DNA of 64,000 bases from Bermanella sp036960565 (GCA_036960565.1 JBALXQ010000023.1:1-64000), one strand, 5' to 3'; shown: positions 50,046-59,591, counted from the stretch's first letter. Program-made: numbers and translations. The notes: generated by a model not told the origin, from the letters alone.

Positions 50046-51311
50046 ATGGGGCAGTGAAATTGTAAAACGAGTTCCCTGCCCAGGCTCGCTCACTACTTGA
50101 ATGTTCCCCTTCATTTGCTGGCATATAATATTATGCACAATATGCAATCCTAACCCTGTTCCTCCTTGGCCTCGTTTAGTCGTGAAGAATGGATCAAAGA
50201 TTCTTTTCTGATCCTCTATTGGAATGCCGACGCCATTGTCTCGATAATTAATGATTAACTGATGGGTGTCAGACTCATCAATATCAATAATAATCTCGCC
50301 TTGTTGTTTATTTTCAAAGCCATGCATTAATGAATTTAATATTAGGTGAGTAAATATTTGGGTAAAGGAACCGGCGTAACATTCTATGTGTAGATCACTT
50401 TCACAATTAATGGTAACGCTATGGTCTGACTGATTTAACTTTGCCATAAAACTTATTAGTATATCGTCTAGGTGTTGTTCAATTTTTATGTTGCGTTTTT
50501 CTTCACTGGATTGATCAACCGCTATTTGTTTGAAATTATCAATGAGTTTGGCCGCCCCCTGCAAGGTATCCAAGACCATGTGTGAGGTGGAACGAATCAT
50601 ATCTAAGAATTCGTCAAAGACCTTTTTTTGTAATGTATTGGCTTGGTTCTTTTTAATCACGTCTCTGGCTTGTTCATTCATAAAAGATACGGCGGTAACC
50701 CCTATGCCAAGGGGGGTGTTAATTTCATGGGCGATGCCGGTAACCAAACCTCCCAAAGAAGCCATCTTTTCTTGGGAAATTAATTGATCTTGGGTCTGCT
50801 TTAATTTTTGTAAGGATTCTTTTAAAGCGTGATTAACTGCCTCTAATTCAGAGTTTTTATAATTTATTTCTTTTTCAATTTTTATGCGTTCACTAATTTG
50901 AATCGTGAGTTTGTTATTTGCTGTTTGCAGCATGGCGGGGCTGGGTATGGCCAAGGCTTTTGGTAATAGCGGAAACAGTACAACAGCCGTTAAAACAGAG
51001 GCGACGGCGGTGATGACCTTCATGATAGCGGCGATCCAATAGGCGGGTTGCCATACTGTCACTACCGCTATTAAGTGGGTAAAACCGCAGGTGATAATAA
51101 AGACACTAAATAAAATGAGCACCCAGCTAAAGGGCATGTCTTTTCTCTTGTGTGCGAATATGGCTATGGCAACGGGAATAGCAGAATAGGACAGAAATAT
51201 CACCATGTCTGAGATGACATTCATCCACAGCAATTCAGGCTTCCATAAGTAGCAGTGGCCGTGCGGCATAAAGCCGCTGGTTGAAAATAGCAGCTGTAAC
51301 CACTCAAACAT
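50040..51311 (-). CDS. Histidine kinase with ethylene-receptor-like membrane domain
   Basis: A 423-residue kinase. The first 130 residues are a three-helix membrane domain that follows plant ETR1 without a gap through the binding site. Asp35, Tyr42, Ile45, Pro46, Ile72, Cys75 and His79 (ISDMVIFLSYSAIP; FIITCGFTHLI) correspond to ETR1 Asp25, Tyr32, Ile35, Pro36, Ile62, Cys65 and His69, where Cys and His hold the copper that binds ethylene. A coiled linker leads to HisKA with His194 in GIAHEINTPLG and an ATPase domain with LILNSLMHGF, YRDNGVGIP and GGTGLGLHIV. No GAF or receiver domain is present, and no regulator gene is adjacent. Confidence 0.9.
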   Translation of the reverse strand: MFEWLQLLFSTSGFMPHGHCYLWKPELLWMNVISDMVIFLSYSAIPVAIAIFAHKRKDMPFSWVLILFSVFIITCGFTHLIAVVTVWQPAYWIAAIMKVITAVASVLTAVVLFPLLPKALAIPSPAMLQTANNKLTIQISERIKIEKEINYKNSELEAVNHALKESLQKLKQTQDQLISQEKMASLGGLVTGIAHEINTPLGIGVTAVSFMNEQARDVIKKNQANTLQKKVFDEFLDMIRSTSHMVLDTLQGAAKLIDNFKQIAVDQSSEEKRNIKIEQHLDDILISFMAKLNQSDHSVTINCESDLHIECYAGSFTQIFTHLILNSLMHGFENKQQGEIIIDIDESDTHQLIINYRDNGVGIPIEDQKRIFDPFFTTKRGQGGTGLGLHIVHNIICQQMKGNIQVVSEPGQGTRFTISLPHA

Positions 51312-51601
51312 GATATTTCTCCTTTAAATAACATAGAAGAATCAAAGCGTTATTAGATTAGGCAGGGTGAATAATGGTGCCAAAGGGCAAATTAGAGAGT
51401 GTATATAGGCTTACCCGCCAGCACTGATGTTTTACACCGCTTTATAATAATAGGTGATGAGGGGTATCTGTCATTATTTGAAAGTGAGGGAGCCTTGATG
51501 TTGACTGCTCTGTATTTGTTTTAGGCCTGCGTTGGGCGTAAACGGCCACGGGCGACTATACTTGCTAAATTCCTTTTTAAACATCCAGCTACAGATCGCT
51601 T

Positions 51602-52339
51602 ATGACTTTACGCGTATTTTTGCTGTTACTTATGTGTTTTCCGGTGCCCGTATTGCAGGCTCAGGAACCCTTAAAGCTGGTGTATTTTAACGACTTTGCG
51701 CCTTTCTCTTGGCAAGGGTCGCAGCAAATGCAGGGTATTTACGTGGATATTTTGCATGAAGCCTTAGCGATACGCATGAAGTTAAATGTGACTCACCAAG
51801 GTTTCCCCTGGGCCCGAGCTCAGGCTTTGGTTAAAGCTCATAAGGCAGATGGCTTTATAACTGTACCTACTGAACAACGAAGTGTTTATACAAGTTTTAG
51901 TGAGGATGTACTAAGCCTCACCACTTCTATATTTGTGCGCAAGTCGCATCCAGAATTTAATAGCATGAAAAAAATACAAACCATCGCCGAATTAAAGGGT
52001 TATGTATTAGTAGATTACGTGGGCAATGGTTGGGCTAGTAATGCGTTAATAGACCAGAACGTGCACTGGCTAGCGCGCTTTGATCAAATTTTTCCTTATA
52101 TGGTGCAAGGACGTGGCGATGCCCATGTGGCGTCGCGGCATATGGTGAACTACAACTTAAAAAAACTCGGTTTCAAAGGAAAAATAATTGAGCTGCCACA
52201 CTCGGTGGCATCCTTGTTTGCACATTTATGTTTAGATAAAAATTCTAGTTATGTAGAAGTATTGCCTGAATTTAATAAAGTAATTAATACCATGAAAAAA
52301 GATGGCAGTATTGACGCCATATTTGAGAAGTACCAATAA
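51602..52339 (+). CDS. Orphan periplasmic solute-binding protein, SBP_bac_3 family
   Basis: A 245-residue secreted protein with a signal peptide (residues 1-20, cut near LQAQ). The mature chain begins EPLKLVYFNDFAPFSW, followed by MQGIYVDILHEALAIRMKL and HQGFPWARAQALVKAHKADGFIT, the typical family 3 layout, and ends DGSIDAIFEKYQ. No transporter genes are nearby. It is divergent from the ethylene-receptor-like kinase gene, with 290 bp between them, so a link to that sensor is possible but unproven. Ligand unknown. Confidence 0.88.
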   Translation: MTLRVFLLLLMCFPVPVLQAQEPLKLVYFNDFAPFSWQGSQQMQGIYVDILHEALAIRMKLNVTHQGFPWARAQALVKAHKADGFITVPTEQRSVYTSFSEDVLSLTTSIFVRKSHPEFNSMKKIQTIAELKGYVLVDYVGNGWASNALIDQNVHWLARFDQIFPYMVQGRGDAHVASRHMVNYNLKKLGFKGKIIELPHSVASLFAHLCLDKNSSYVEVLPEFNKVINTMKKDGSIDAIFEKYQ

Positions 52340-52441
52340 GCAATATATATGAGCTAAATCCTTTTTGGCTCAATAATTGGATCGCAGTATTGCTGGTGAA
52401 ATAATTGAGTAGCAGGTGAATACCTTTATTTAATAGGCTGG

Positions 52442-53428
52442 CTAAACATGCAATATTCTTTGTGGCAAGCTCTCGGCATCATAAAGATCCCCCTGCATCA
52501 CCCCTGATTGTTTCATTCTATTTTCTATAAAATCGATGGGCTGCATTTTTTGTGCGGTCCACTTAGGGGCAATTAATTCATCCCAGCGACTGGCCACTGC
52601 TGCTAAGCGTTGTACTGCTACCTCGGGGGAGAGGTGGCGTAAAAATAATATTACCTTGTCTGCGTAGACATCCAGTTCATCGGGCACAAACTCACCCCTT
52701 TGATACATGCCGGCCAGTGGGGTATTGGTTAAAACATGAAGATTATGCAGCTTAACATTTGAAACCGGTAAATGGTTGATGATGCGGGCGGTTTCAATTA
52801 AGCGCTCTTGGCTTTCATTGGGCAGGCCAAATATTAAATGCATGCAAATATCTACATTGGTCTTTTTAGCTAATTCTAAAACGGCTTGAATATTTTTCTG
52901 GGCACTGTGGCCGCGTTTTAAAAATTCCAGTTGATCATCAAAAAAACTTTGTGCACCAATCTCTACCATCACATAGCTGCGCTGATGCATTTCCTCTAAT
53001 AAGGGGAATATTCTATTGGGCAAACAATCTGGGCGAGTACCCACCACTAGGCCATCTATATAGTCTTCGCTTAATGCGGATTCGAAACGTTGCCGTAGGG
53101 TATTTATTTTATCCAGAGTGTTGGTGTAAGACTGAAAATATACTAGGAATTTCTGGCTATTTTTGAGCCTGCGACTAACTAGGGTTTTATTAAAGCGAAT
53201 TTGATCAATTAGCTCCCTGTCTTTTTCTAAATGGTAAGCTGCCGATCCCCATTCATCACAAAAAATGCAAGGGTCTAGGGTACCGGCTTCATTTCGATTA
53301 GGGCAAGCCTCGGCAATACTCACCGAAATTTTGGCCACACGCTCACCAAAGCGTTTTTTAAAATATTGGCTAATGGGGTAATAACGCCGACCTTGCCAAG
53401 GATTAAGTGTGTTTGGGTTATGGTTCAA
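52442..53428 (-). CDS. TIGR01212-family radical SAM protein (YhcC-like)
   Basis: A 328-residue radical SAM enzyme resembling E. coli YhcC. The iron-sulfur cluster ligands are probably Cys42, Cys54 and Cys57 in EACPNRN...DPCIFC. GLVVGTRPDCLPNRI, VEIGAQSFFDDQLEFLKRGH and HLIFGLPNESQERLIETARIINHLPVSNVKLHNLHVL are typical of this family and of its partial relation to the HemN/Elp3-like group. The exact reaction is not established. It follows selD by 79 bp on the same strand and may be cotranscribed. Confidence 0.92.
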   Translation of the reverse strand: MNHNPNTLNPWQGRRYYPISQYFKKRFGERVAKISVSIAEACPNRNEAGTLDPCIFCDEWGSAAYHLEKDRELIDQIRFNKTLVSRRLKNSQKFLVYFQSYTNTLDKINTLRQRFESALSEDYIDGLVVGTRPDCLPNRIFPLLEEMHQRSYVMVEIGAQSFFDDQLEFLKRGHSAQKNIQAVLELAKKTNVDICMHLIFGLPNESQERLIETARIINHLPVSNVKLHNLHVLTNTPLAGMYQRGEFVPDELDVYADKVILFLRHLSPEVAVQRLAAVASRWDELIAPKWTAQKMQPIDFIENRMKQSGVMQGDLYDAESLPQRILHV

Positions 53429-53507
53429 TTTTCAGGACCTACCGCGGCACAAATTTTTTTATTGGCATCACGACGTCTCACTTCTTGAATGGATCAATTT
53501 TATCATT

Positions 53508-54551
53508 TTAACCCTCTACTACTGTTATGCATTTATCGCCACTTTGGGCTGTTAAATACCCGAAGCAAGTGAGTGAGAAACTTTCAGCTTGTGCCAGTAA
53601 TAATAGGTCTTCTTCTTGCTCGGGAGTTACGGCAATTAATAAACCACCGCTGGTTTGTGGATCACATAAAATATGCATTTGTGTTTCGCTCATGCCTTCT
53701 ATTTTATGGCCATAGCTATCATAGTTTCTTAATGTACCACCGGGTATAGCCCCTTGATCTAAGTAATAAGGGACCTGATCAATCACAGGCACCTTTTTAT
53801 ATTCCACCACTGCATTTACCTGACTGCCTTCACAAACCTCACTTAAATGACCCAACAAGCCAAAACCAGTTACATCTGTTAATGCACTTACACCAGGTAA
53901 TGATGCTACCTTCTCACCAAATCTGTTTAACTGGCACATTAAATCGCGAGCGATATATTGGTCTTGCTCACGCAGTATTTTCTTTTTTTGAGCGGTGCTT
54001 AAAATACCTATACCCAGGGGTTTGGTGAGGTAAAGCTTGCAGCCAACTTTTGCGCTGTTATTTTTTTTCAGTTTTTCAAGTAACACCGAGCCGGTGACCG
54101 CCAATCCAAAAATGGGCTCAGGAGAATCTATGCTGTGCCCTCCCGCCAATTGAATGCCTGCGTCGGCACAGGCTTGTCGCCCACCTTCAATTACCTGTTG
54201 AGCCACTTCGGGCGCTAAGTCATTAATAGGCCAGCCCAATATGGCAATGGCCATCATGGGTGTGCCACCCATTGCATATACATCGCTAATGGCATTGGTG
54301 GCAGCAATGCGGCCAAAATCAAAGGCATCGTCAACAATGGGCATGAAAAAGTCTGTGGTGCTAATAATTCCAATGCCGTTGCCCATGTCATAAACAGCGG
54401 CATCATCGCGGCTTTGATTTCCCACCAGTAATTTTTCATCTGCTGCGAAATTAAGTTTGGACTGTAATATCACATCGAGCACTTTTGGCGATATCTTGCA
54501 GCCACAACCGGCTCCGTGGCTGTATTCAGTGAGTTTGACAGGTTCGGTCAT
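53508..54551 (-). CDS. selD: Selenide, water dikinase (selenophosphate synthetase)
   Basis: A 347-residue enzyme that makes selenophosphate from selenide and ATP. The N-terminal LTEYSHGAGCGCKISPKVL holds Cys16 and Lys19, equivalent to the essential Cys17 and Lys20 of E. coli. DDAAVYDMGNGIGIISTTDFF and TNAISDVYAMGGTP carry the metal-binding Asp residues, and LTDVTGFGLLGHL and DPQTSGGLL complete the family. Cys, not selenocysteine, is used at the active site. No selA, selB or selU is visible here, so selenophosphate may serve selenouridine or selenoprotein synthesis encoded elsewhere. Confidence 0.96.
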   Translation of the reverse strand: MTEPVKLTEYSHGAGCGCKISPKVLDVILQSKLNFAADEKLLVGNQSRDDAAVYDMGNGIGIISTTDFFMPIVDDAFDFGRIAATNAISDVYAMGGTPMMAIAILGWPINDLAPEVAQQVIEGGRQACADAGIQLAGGHSIDSPEPIFGLAVTGSVLLEKLKKNNSAKVGCKLYLTKPLGIGILSTAQKKKILREQDQYIARDLMCQLNRFGEKVASLPGVSALTDVTGFGLLGHLSEVCEGSQVNAVVEYKKVPVIDQVPYYLDQGAIPGGTLRNYDSYGHKIEGMSETQMHILCDPQTSGGLLIAVTPEQEEDLLLLAQAESFSLTCFGYLTAQSGDKCITVVEG

Positions 54552-54883
54552 GGAAATTAGATATGTTAGTAAAGAAGGCGCTATTTTAGCCTGAAGCGGC
54601 AGGTACTGCGGTTAACTTGTGTTATTTAATTTGGAAATAAATGGGTACCCCAATATGGCTATATAAAACTATCAAGGAGCGATTTATTACTGCTTAAGAA
54701 TTAACGTTTGAATTACTAGGGAAATTATTCATTTTTGTGTCGCATGACAGTTTAGTATTCAGCTCTAGGCGCAGCACAAGCTTGACGTGTGAAAAAATCA
54801 CACTATTATTGTGAGCCATGGATAACCTCTCTAGTATTGCCTACCCCGTTCTTCTGGGTAAGATTAAAAAAGGTGCAAGGACG
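54552..54883. other. Divergent region of selD and the GLUG-repeat gene
   Basis: About 330 bp without a confident gene. The surface-protein frame is open from an ATG at 54818 but the better start is 54884. A GTGTGAAAAAATCACAC-like inverted pair at about 54788-54804 is a possible regulator site. Confidence 0.4.
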
Positions 54884-56398
54884 ATGATCACTTTACGCAT
54901 GTCTATGCTAATCATATTGATGGCCTCAGCTGCCAGCAGTGTGCAGGGCGAGCCCAGAATCGATTACGATCTGGATGACAATGGCTTAATTGAAATTAAC
55001 GACCTGCAAGATTTAAACGAGATTCGCAATAACCTGAACGATGCCAATATACTAAAGGGCGAGTCTCTTTACGGGGTCGGTGATGGTTGCCCGTTAGATG
55101 GCTGCAACGGTTATGAACTCACCAATGATTTAAACTTCGACACCAATGGCAATAACGTTTTTGATGAAGGCGATGCTTATTGGAACGAGGGGCTTGGCTG
55201 GGTACCCATAGGTTTTGCTGCTTATAAAATTACTATTGAATTTAATGGTAATGGCCATACCCTGCAGAACCTTGTCATACGTCGCCCGGGAGAAGGTTTT
55301 GTCGGGCTATTTAGTCGTTTAGAATTGGCCTACTTACATGATTTTAAGTTAACGGCAGATATTGTCGCAGATAGTAATTCTGGTGGCATCGCAGGTTTTA
55401 GCTGGAAAACCACTTTTGAAAATTTAAATGTGGATATAGCGATCACAGTGGACAAAAACGGTTTTGACTGCGCTGTTAATATTTGTCCGCCAGATTTTAT
55501 TGGCGGCATAGTAGGTACGAGTAACGATAGTTCTTTTGAAAATATTGTGATTAAAGCCCAAGTAACTGGCTTGGGTGTGGATTATGTGCCAGGCGTATTA
55601 GGTGGATTGGCAGGCGGCCTTTCACAAGGAACCGTTAATGAGGTGGTCATTAAGGGAAGTGTTAACGGCAGTACTCAAATTGGCGGCTTGGCCGGCTATG
55701 TGACCGGAGCAAATATAGAGTCGGTGGTGGCCATAACCGAACTCAGTGGTAGTAGCTCAGTGGGTGGGCTAATAGGTAGGGCGGCAGGCACCACGTTCAA
55801 CAATATCTTGGTGTCGGGAACGGTGAATACCGGCATCGGTTTATCGAAAGATGCCAAAGGCGGTGGTTTAATTGGCTTGGCCGATTCCGGTGTTAATGCC
55901 ACAGGTGTGATCAGTTTGGTGGCGCTACCTAGTGATACTCAAAATGTACATTATATTGGTGCCCTTATGGGCAGTGTCAGTGACACTACGGTAAGTGATG
56001 TATATTGGGCAAACGATTTAGCCCTTAGAGATTACTTGTACGGTTCTGACCACGAGTTAGGAGAGGCGCAAAGCTTTAATCTAACCGATATACAATGCGC
56101 CACGGATGCTGCAGGCTGCAATGGGCTTGCGTTTAATGGCTTTTCAGAAAAACTTAATAGTTTAGAGCAAGCCCTGTGGGATTTTGGTGATAATGAAGAA
56201 GCGCCAGTGATGGTGTTAGCCTCTGGTAGATTTGGTGATAAAGATGGTAATGGTCAAGTGGATGAATGGATTGTGAATGATTGGCCTGTAGAAGAGGGCA
56301 ATGGTGCGCAAGCTCGAAGCAATGATAGCTCATCTGGTATAGGTGGATTGTTCTATATGGTTGTGTTGCTGTTACCCATACTTTTTCGCAGACGGTAA
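54884..56398 (+). CDS. GLUG-repeat surface protein with GlyGly-CTERM-like tail
   Basis: A 504-residue exported protein. The signal peptide is about residues 1-22 (MITLRMSMLIILMASAASSVQG). Next comes YDLDDNGLIEINDLQDLNEIRNNLN, a calcium-loop-like opening common in GLUG proteins. A parallel-beta region has many GG(I/L)AG or GGL(I/A)G turns (GGIAGFS, GGIVGTS, GGLAGYV, GGLIGRA, GGLIGLA). A second Asp-rich loop KDGNGQVDEW lies near residue 455. The end, SGIGG, a 14-residue hydrophobic stretch and RRR, fits a GlyGly-CTERM sorting tail used by rhombosortase. I chose the ATG at 54884 because AAGG precedes it. Confidence 0.8.
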   Translation: MITLRMSMLIILMASAASSVQGEPRIDYDLDDNGLIEINDLQDLNEIRNNLNDANILKGESLYGVGDGCPLDGCNGYELTNDLNFDTNGNNVFDEGDAYWNEGLGWVPIGFAAYKITIEFNGNGHTLQNLVIRRPGEGFVGLFSRLELAYLHDFKLTADIVADSNSGGIAGFSWKTTFENLNVDIAITVDKNGFDCAVNICPPDFIGGIVGTSNDSSFENIVIKAQVTGLGVDYVPGVLGGLAGGLSQGTVNEVVIKGSVNGSTQIGGLAGYVTGANIESVVAITELSGSSSVGGLIGRAAGTTFNNILVSGTVNTGIGLSKDAKGGGLIGLADSGVNATGVISLVALPSDTQNVHYIGALMGSVSDTTVSDVYWANDLALRDYLYGSDHELGEAQSFNLTDIQCATDAAGCNGLAFNGFSEKLNSLEQALWDFGDNEEAPVMVLASGRFGDKDGNGQVDEWIVNDWPVEEGNGAQARSNDSSSGIGGLFYMVVLLLPILFRRR

Positions 56399-56521
56399 TT
56401 TTATTCTTCATCATTAACAAGGCTGCGGATGATCGCGCGGCTTTGTTTCATTTTCCTGAAGTTTAAAACCAGCATTTACGAAATAGTATAAGCATTCCGA
56501 TGAAAATTCCTGAATTTATAA

Positions 56522-57133
56522 TTAGGCTATATAGCCTTTAAAGAATTGCTCAACTAATGGTTTTGCATTTTTTTCTAGTGAGTACACATTGGGTTTTGCT
56601 AACCAATTTTGGGCCAGCCCCATTAAAAAAGACGACAAGCTAATGGCCAGTAGGGCTAGGTCGGTATCTTGATGAATTTCATTTTTCGCCTTTAATGCCC
56701 CTAGGTAAAACTGCAAAGATAAGGCATCTTGCTCAACCATGTCATTGGCTTGATCAATAAGGGCTTTGACATCACCAATTAATTCCACTTTAAAAAACAA
56801 AATATCAAAAAGCTTAGTGAGCTCAGGCTGATTCTCTAATTGAGAAAGCCACTTCACCATGTAGGTTTTTAAATTAGATAGACTAGGATCATTTTGAGTT
56901 AACCACTCATTGCTTAATTGATAAGTGGGTTTTAACCACTGCTCTAAGATAACTTCAAACAAAGCTGTTTTATTTTTGAAGTGCCAATAGATAGCCCCGC
57001 GAGTAACGCCTGCCTGATTGGCAATTTGATCAAGACTGGTATTTGCCAAACCTTTTGTAGAAATAATATCCAAAGCTGCCATTAAGATGGTTTTTCTGGT
57101 TTTTTCCGCGTCTTCTTTAGTGCGCCTAGCCAT
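56522..57133 (-). CDS. AcrR/TtgR-like TetR-family regulator
   Basis: A 203-residue regulator. Its start MARRTKEDAEKTRKTILMAAL and helix-turn-helix TSLDQIANQAGVTRGAIYWHFKNKTALF are very close to E. coli AcrR (MARKTKQEALETR, AGVTRGAIYWHFKDK). No RND efflux genes are adjacent. Instead DUF1329 and sterol-desaturase genes lie upstream on the same strand, and an AcrR-type operator precedes the desaturase. Its own promoter region (-10 at 57158-57163) carries two tandem 12-bp units AAGGCATGTATA at 57172-57195, suggesting autoregulation. It may be the third gene of a lipid-related operon. Confidence 0.93.
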   Translation of the reverse strand: MARRTKEDAEKTRKTILMAALDIISTKGLANTSLDQIANQAGVTRGAIYWHFKNKTALFEVILEQWLKPTYQLSNEWLTQNDPSLSNLKTYMVKWLSQLENQPELTKLFDILFFKVELIGDVKALIDQANDMVEQDALSLQFYLGALKAKNEIHQDTDLALLAISLSSFLMGLAQNWLAKPNVYSLEKNAKPLVEQFFKGYIA

Positions 57134-57171
57134 ACCGATTATCCATCTTTTTGGGCAATTATACCTAGATC

Positions 57172-57195
57172 AAGGCATGTATAAAGGCATGTATA
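57172..57195. promoter_or_regulatory. Tandem 12-bp repeats at the AcrR-like gene promoter
   Basis: AAGGCATGTATA occurs twice in tandem (57172-57183, 57184-57195), around the expected -35 position for a minus-strand promoter whose -10 (TATAAT) is at 57158-57163. The GCATGTATA half resembles half of the site at 59625-59654. Confidence 0.5.
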
Positions 57196-57270
57196 AAAGG
57201 AGGCGAAAGATAGTAGCTACCTAATGGCACCACTATCTTTGAGTTGTCCAGAAGAAATCCTTTTATATTT

Positions 57271-58617
57271 CTAACGCCCCTTGCGGCGAAGGGCTCCGGA
57301 GGTAAATGCTTTACGTTTCATTTTCTTGCCAAAGTTAAATGGCTTTCTCTCTTCGTTGTTTAATTCTACTAGGTAGCGACCAGACAATAAATCATAGTTG
57401 CTGGACGCGACGTACCAAAGGGTGTTGGCATTTACAAATTGAAGGGCATGACCTTCGGCTACACGCCACAGTAAACCGTGATGATCGTAGTGATCGGCGG
57501 TGGCAATTTGCCAGCTGTCTTCGTCAATATAATAACTGCGCTTAGCATAGATGTGACGTTCCCCTTCTTTTAGGGTGGCTTCCACCTGCCACACACGGTG
57601 CAATTCATAGCGCGTAAAAACAGGATTCATGTGATTCTTTTTTACTATGTCGGCGTATTTAGCATTTTTATCGGCTAATTTATAGGCGTTATAAGGAATA
57701 TAAATTTCTTTTTTACCGACGAGTTTCCAGTTGTACTTATTAGGGGCGCCGTTATAAATATCTATTTGATCAGAGGTGCGCAGGCCATCGCTAGCTTGGG
57801 ATGGCGCGTCGTAGGCCACCTGGGGAGAGCGTCTAACTCGGCGTTGCCCTGCGTTATAAGCCCAAGCTCTACGAGGTTGATTTACTTGATCGATGGTTTC
57901 ATGAACCAGCAATACGTTACCGGTTAAACGCGCTGGAGATTTAATAGAGGACGTGTAATAAAACAAGATGTTGTCATCTTTTTTTGCATCAAACGGCTCT
58001 ATTAGATATTGAGGTGCGGTTAATTGGGCTCGTACTTTTACAGCATTGTATTGGCCGTTCGCCTGTACCGGCAACAATGCCAAGTTGCGCTCAACCGAAC
58101 CGCCGCGAAAACGACTTACATGATTCCAAATGACTTCCAGCCCACTTTTGGGAATGGCAAAGGGCACGGATTCATCGAAGTTAATCATACCATTACCACC
58201 GCTGACCAATTCGGTATTGGTGGCATTTTTTAGGGCCTTATCGTAGATGCTTTGTGGAAACGAAGCAGTACGGTGGGTTTTATAAACGGGCATTTGATAA
58301 GTGCTGGGGTATTTTTCAAACAGTGCGATTTGCCCCTTGGATAAATTTGCCTGGTACTGGCCCATATTTTCATGGGTAATGATAAATAGCGGCTTTTCTT
58401 CGGCAAAGGCATTTTCCATAGGATTAGCGTTTTTATCTTGTTTTAAGCCGCCGGTGTATTTAGGGATGCTGCCACTTTCATTGCCGGCAGTTTGTGCGCC
58501 CATAAGGGTCAGTTCGCCACCCAGTTTTGTCGCCTCTTTGGCAGGCACCTTTGACCAAGCCCCAGCGCTTGCCACGCTGAGTAACAATAGGCTTGTTATT
58601 AATTTATATCGTTTCAT
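57271..58617 (-). CDS. DUF1329 family exported protein
   Basis: A 448-residue protein with a signal peptide (residues 1-22, MKRYKLITSLLLLSVASAGAWS). It matches the DUF1329 family, whose members share a LolA/LolB-like half-barrel and are often encoded with RND transporters or lipid-degradation genes. Supporting blocks are EATKLGGELTLMGAQTAGN, GSIPKYTGG near the start and RRAWAYNAGQRRVRRSPQVAYDAP in the middle, with an RYELHRVWQVEATL later. I start at the ATG complementary to 58615-58617, which has AGGTT upstream. It probably handles lipid in the periplasm. It lies 98 bp after the sterol-desaturase gene on the same strand. Confidence 0.9.
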   Translation of the reverse strand: MKRYKLITSLLLLSVASAGAWSKVPAKEATKLGGELTLMGAQTAGNESGSIPKYTGGLKQDKNANPMENAFAEEKPLFIITHENMGQYQANLSKGQIALFEKYPSTYQMPVYKTHRTASFPQSIYDKALKNATNTELVSGGNGMINFDESVPFAIPKSGLEVIWNHVSRFRGGSVERNLALLPVQANGQYNAVKVRAQLTAPQYLIEPFDAKKDDNILFYYTSSIKSPARLTGNVLLVHETIDQVNQPRRAWAYNAGQRRVRRSPQVAYDAPSQASDGLRTSDQIDIYNGAPNKYNWKLVGKKEIYIPYNAYKLADKNAKYADIVKKNHMNPVFTRYELHRVWQVEATLKEGERHIYAKRSYYIDEDSWQIATADHYDHHGLLWRVAEGHALQFVNANTLWYVASSNYDLLSGRYLVELNNEERKPFNFGKKMKRKAFTSGALRRKGR

Positions 58618-58715
58618 GTTGTTTAACCTGCTAATCGGCATGTGTACTGCCTTTATAAAATTCTAGCTGCTTCTAGCTGTTTGGCCCTATTTCTAGGGCT
58701 GTTTGGTGTGTTTTG

Positions 58716-59591
58716 CTAGGGGTCAGTTTTCCAGCCTGGACCCTTAAAGGCTGTTTTTAACTTATTAATTAGACTGTTGGCATTTTTAATATCTTTAAAG
58801 AGTGACTTGTATTCGTGAAATTGAATGGCTAGGGGGCGGTTACTGTTGATGTTATTGGTAATGCCAAAACGTATTTTTTCATCGTTTGCCCTTTTGAATG
58901 TGCTAAAAAGCCTATCCCAGATTATGAGTACGCCGCCAAAGTTTTTATCGATGTAAGCTGAGTTACTGGCGTGATGTATACGGTGGTGGTTAGGGGTATT
59001 GAATATCCATTCTATAGGGCCTAATTGACCTACCGATTTTGTATGGATAAACACCTGAAAATAAAGGCTGATGGCCTGTATTAATAGTACCGATAGGGGA
59101 TGAAAGCCTAACAAGGGCAGGGGCATCCAGAACCAGAATACAAAAAACGGCAGCCAGGATTCACGCCAAGCCACACTAAAATTGAACTGCTGCGAGGAGT
59201 GGTGCACCACATGGGAAGCCCATAATAAGCGCACTTTATGGCTGCTCCTATGGAATATATAAAAGGTTAAATCTTCCAATAAAAACAAAGCGAGCCAATA
59301 TCCTATGAAGGCCCATGAGTTGGTTTTAAACCAGATTCCATCCCAGTCAACAATACGAGCTTGGTAAGCCCAGTCATACCACCAATACACCACAGGTGCC
59401 CAAATAATGGCCATTAGAATGTAAAAGGGAATGACAAATAAATTGCCCTTAGTATCCCACCAGGTATATAAGCTTTTACCACTTTTCAATTGGTAAAGCA
59501 GTTCTAACAAAATGGCCGTGATGACGGCACAGCCTGCTATCCAGCGCAGGCTATCAAAAATGGGTTGCCATTGTGTCCACTCTTGCAGCAT
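58716..59591 (-). CDS. Sterol desaturase/fatty acid hydroxylase family protein
   Basis: A 291-residue integral membrane di-iron enzyme. The histidine clusters are HRSSH, then HVVHH and HHRIHH, in the order of the fatty acid hydroxylase superfamily. About five hydrophobic segments place it in the inner membrane. I chose the start at 59591, preceded by AGGAGA; the frame extends a further 69 codons upstream without resembling the family. The substrate is a lipid or sterol-like alcohol, not identifiable here. It probably heads an operon with DUF1329 and the AcrR-like gene, with an AcrR-type operator 34 bp upstream. Confidence 0.9.
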   Translation of the reverse strand: MLQEWTQWQPIFDSLRWIAGCAVITAILLELLYQLKSGKSLYTWWDTKGNLFVIPFYILMAIIWAPVVYWWYDWAYQARIVDWDGIWFKTNSWAFIGYWLALFLLEDLTFYIFHRSSHKVRLLWASHVVHHSSQQFNFSVAWRESWLPFFVFWFWMPLPLLGFHPLSVLLIQAISLYFQVFIHTKSVGQLGPIEWIFNTPNHHRIHHASNSAYIDKNFGGVLIIWDRLFSTFKRANDEKIRFGITNNINSNRPLAIQFHEYKSLFKDIKNANSLINKLKTAFKGPGWKTDP

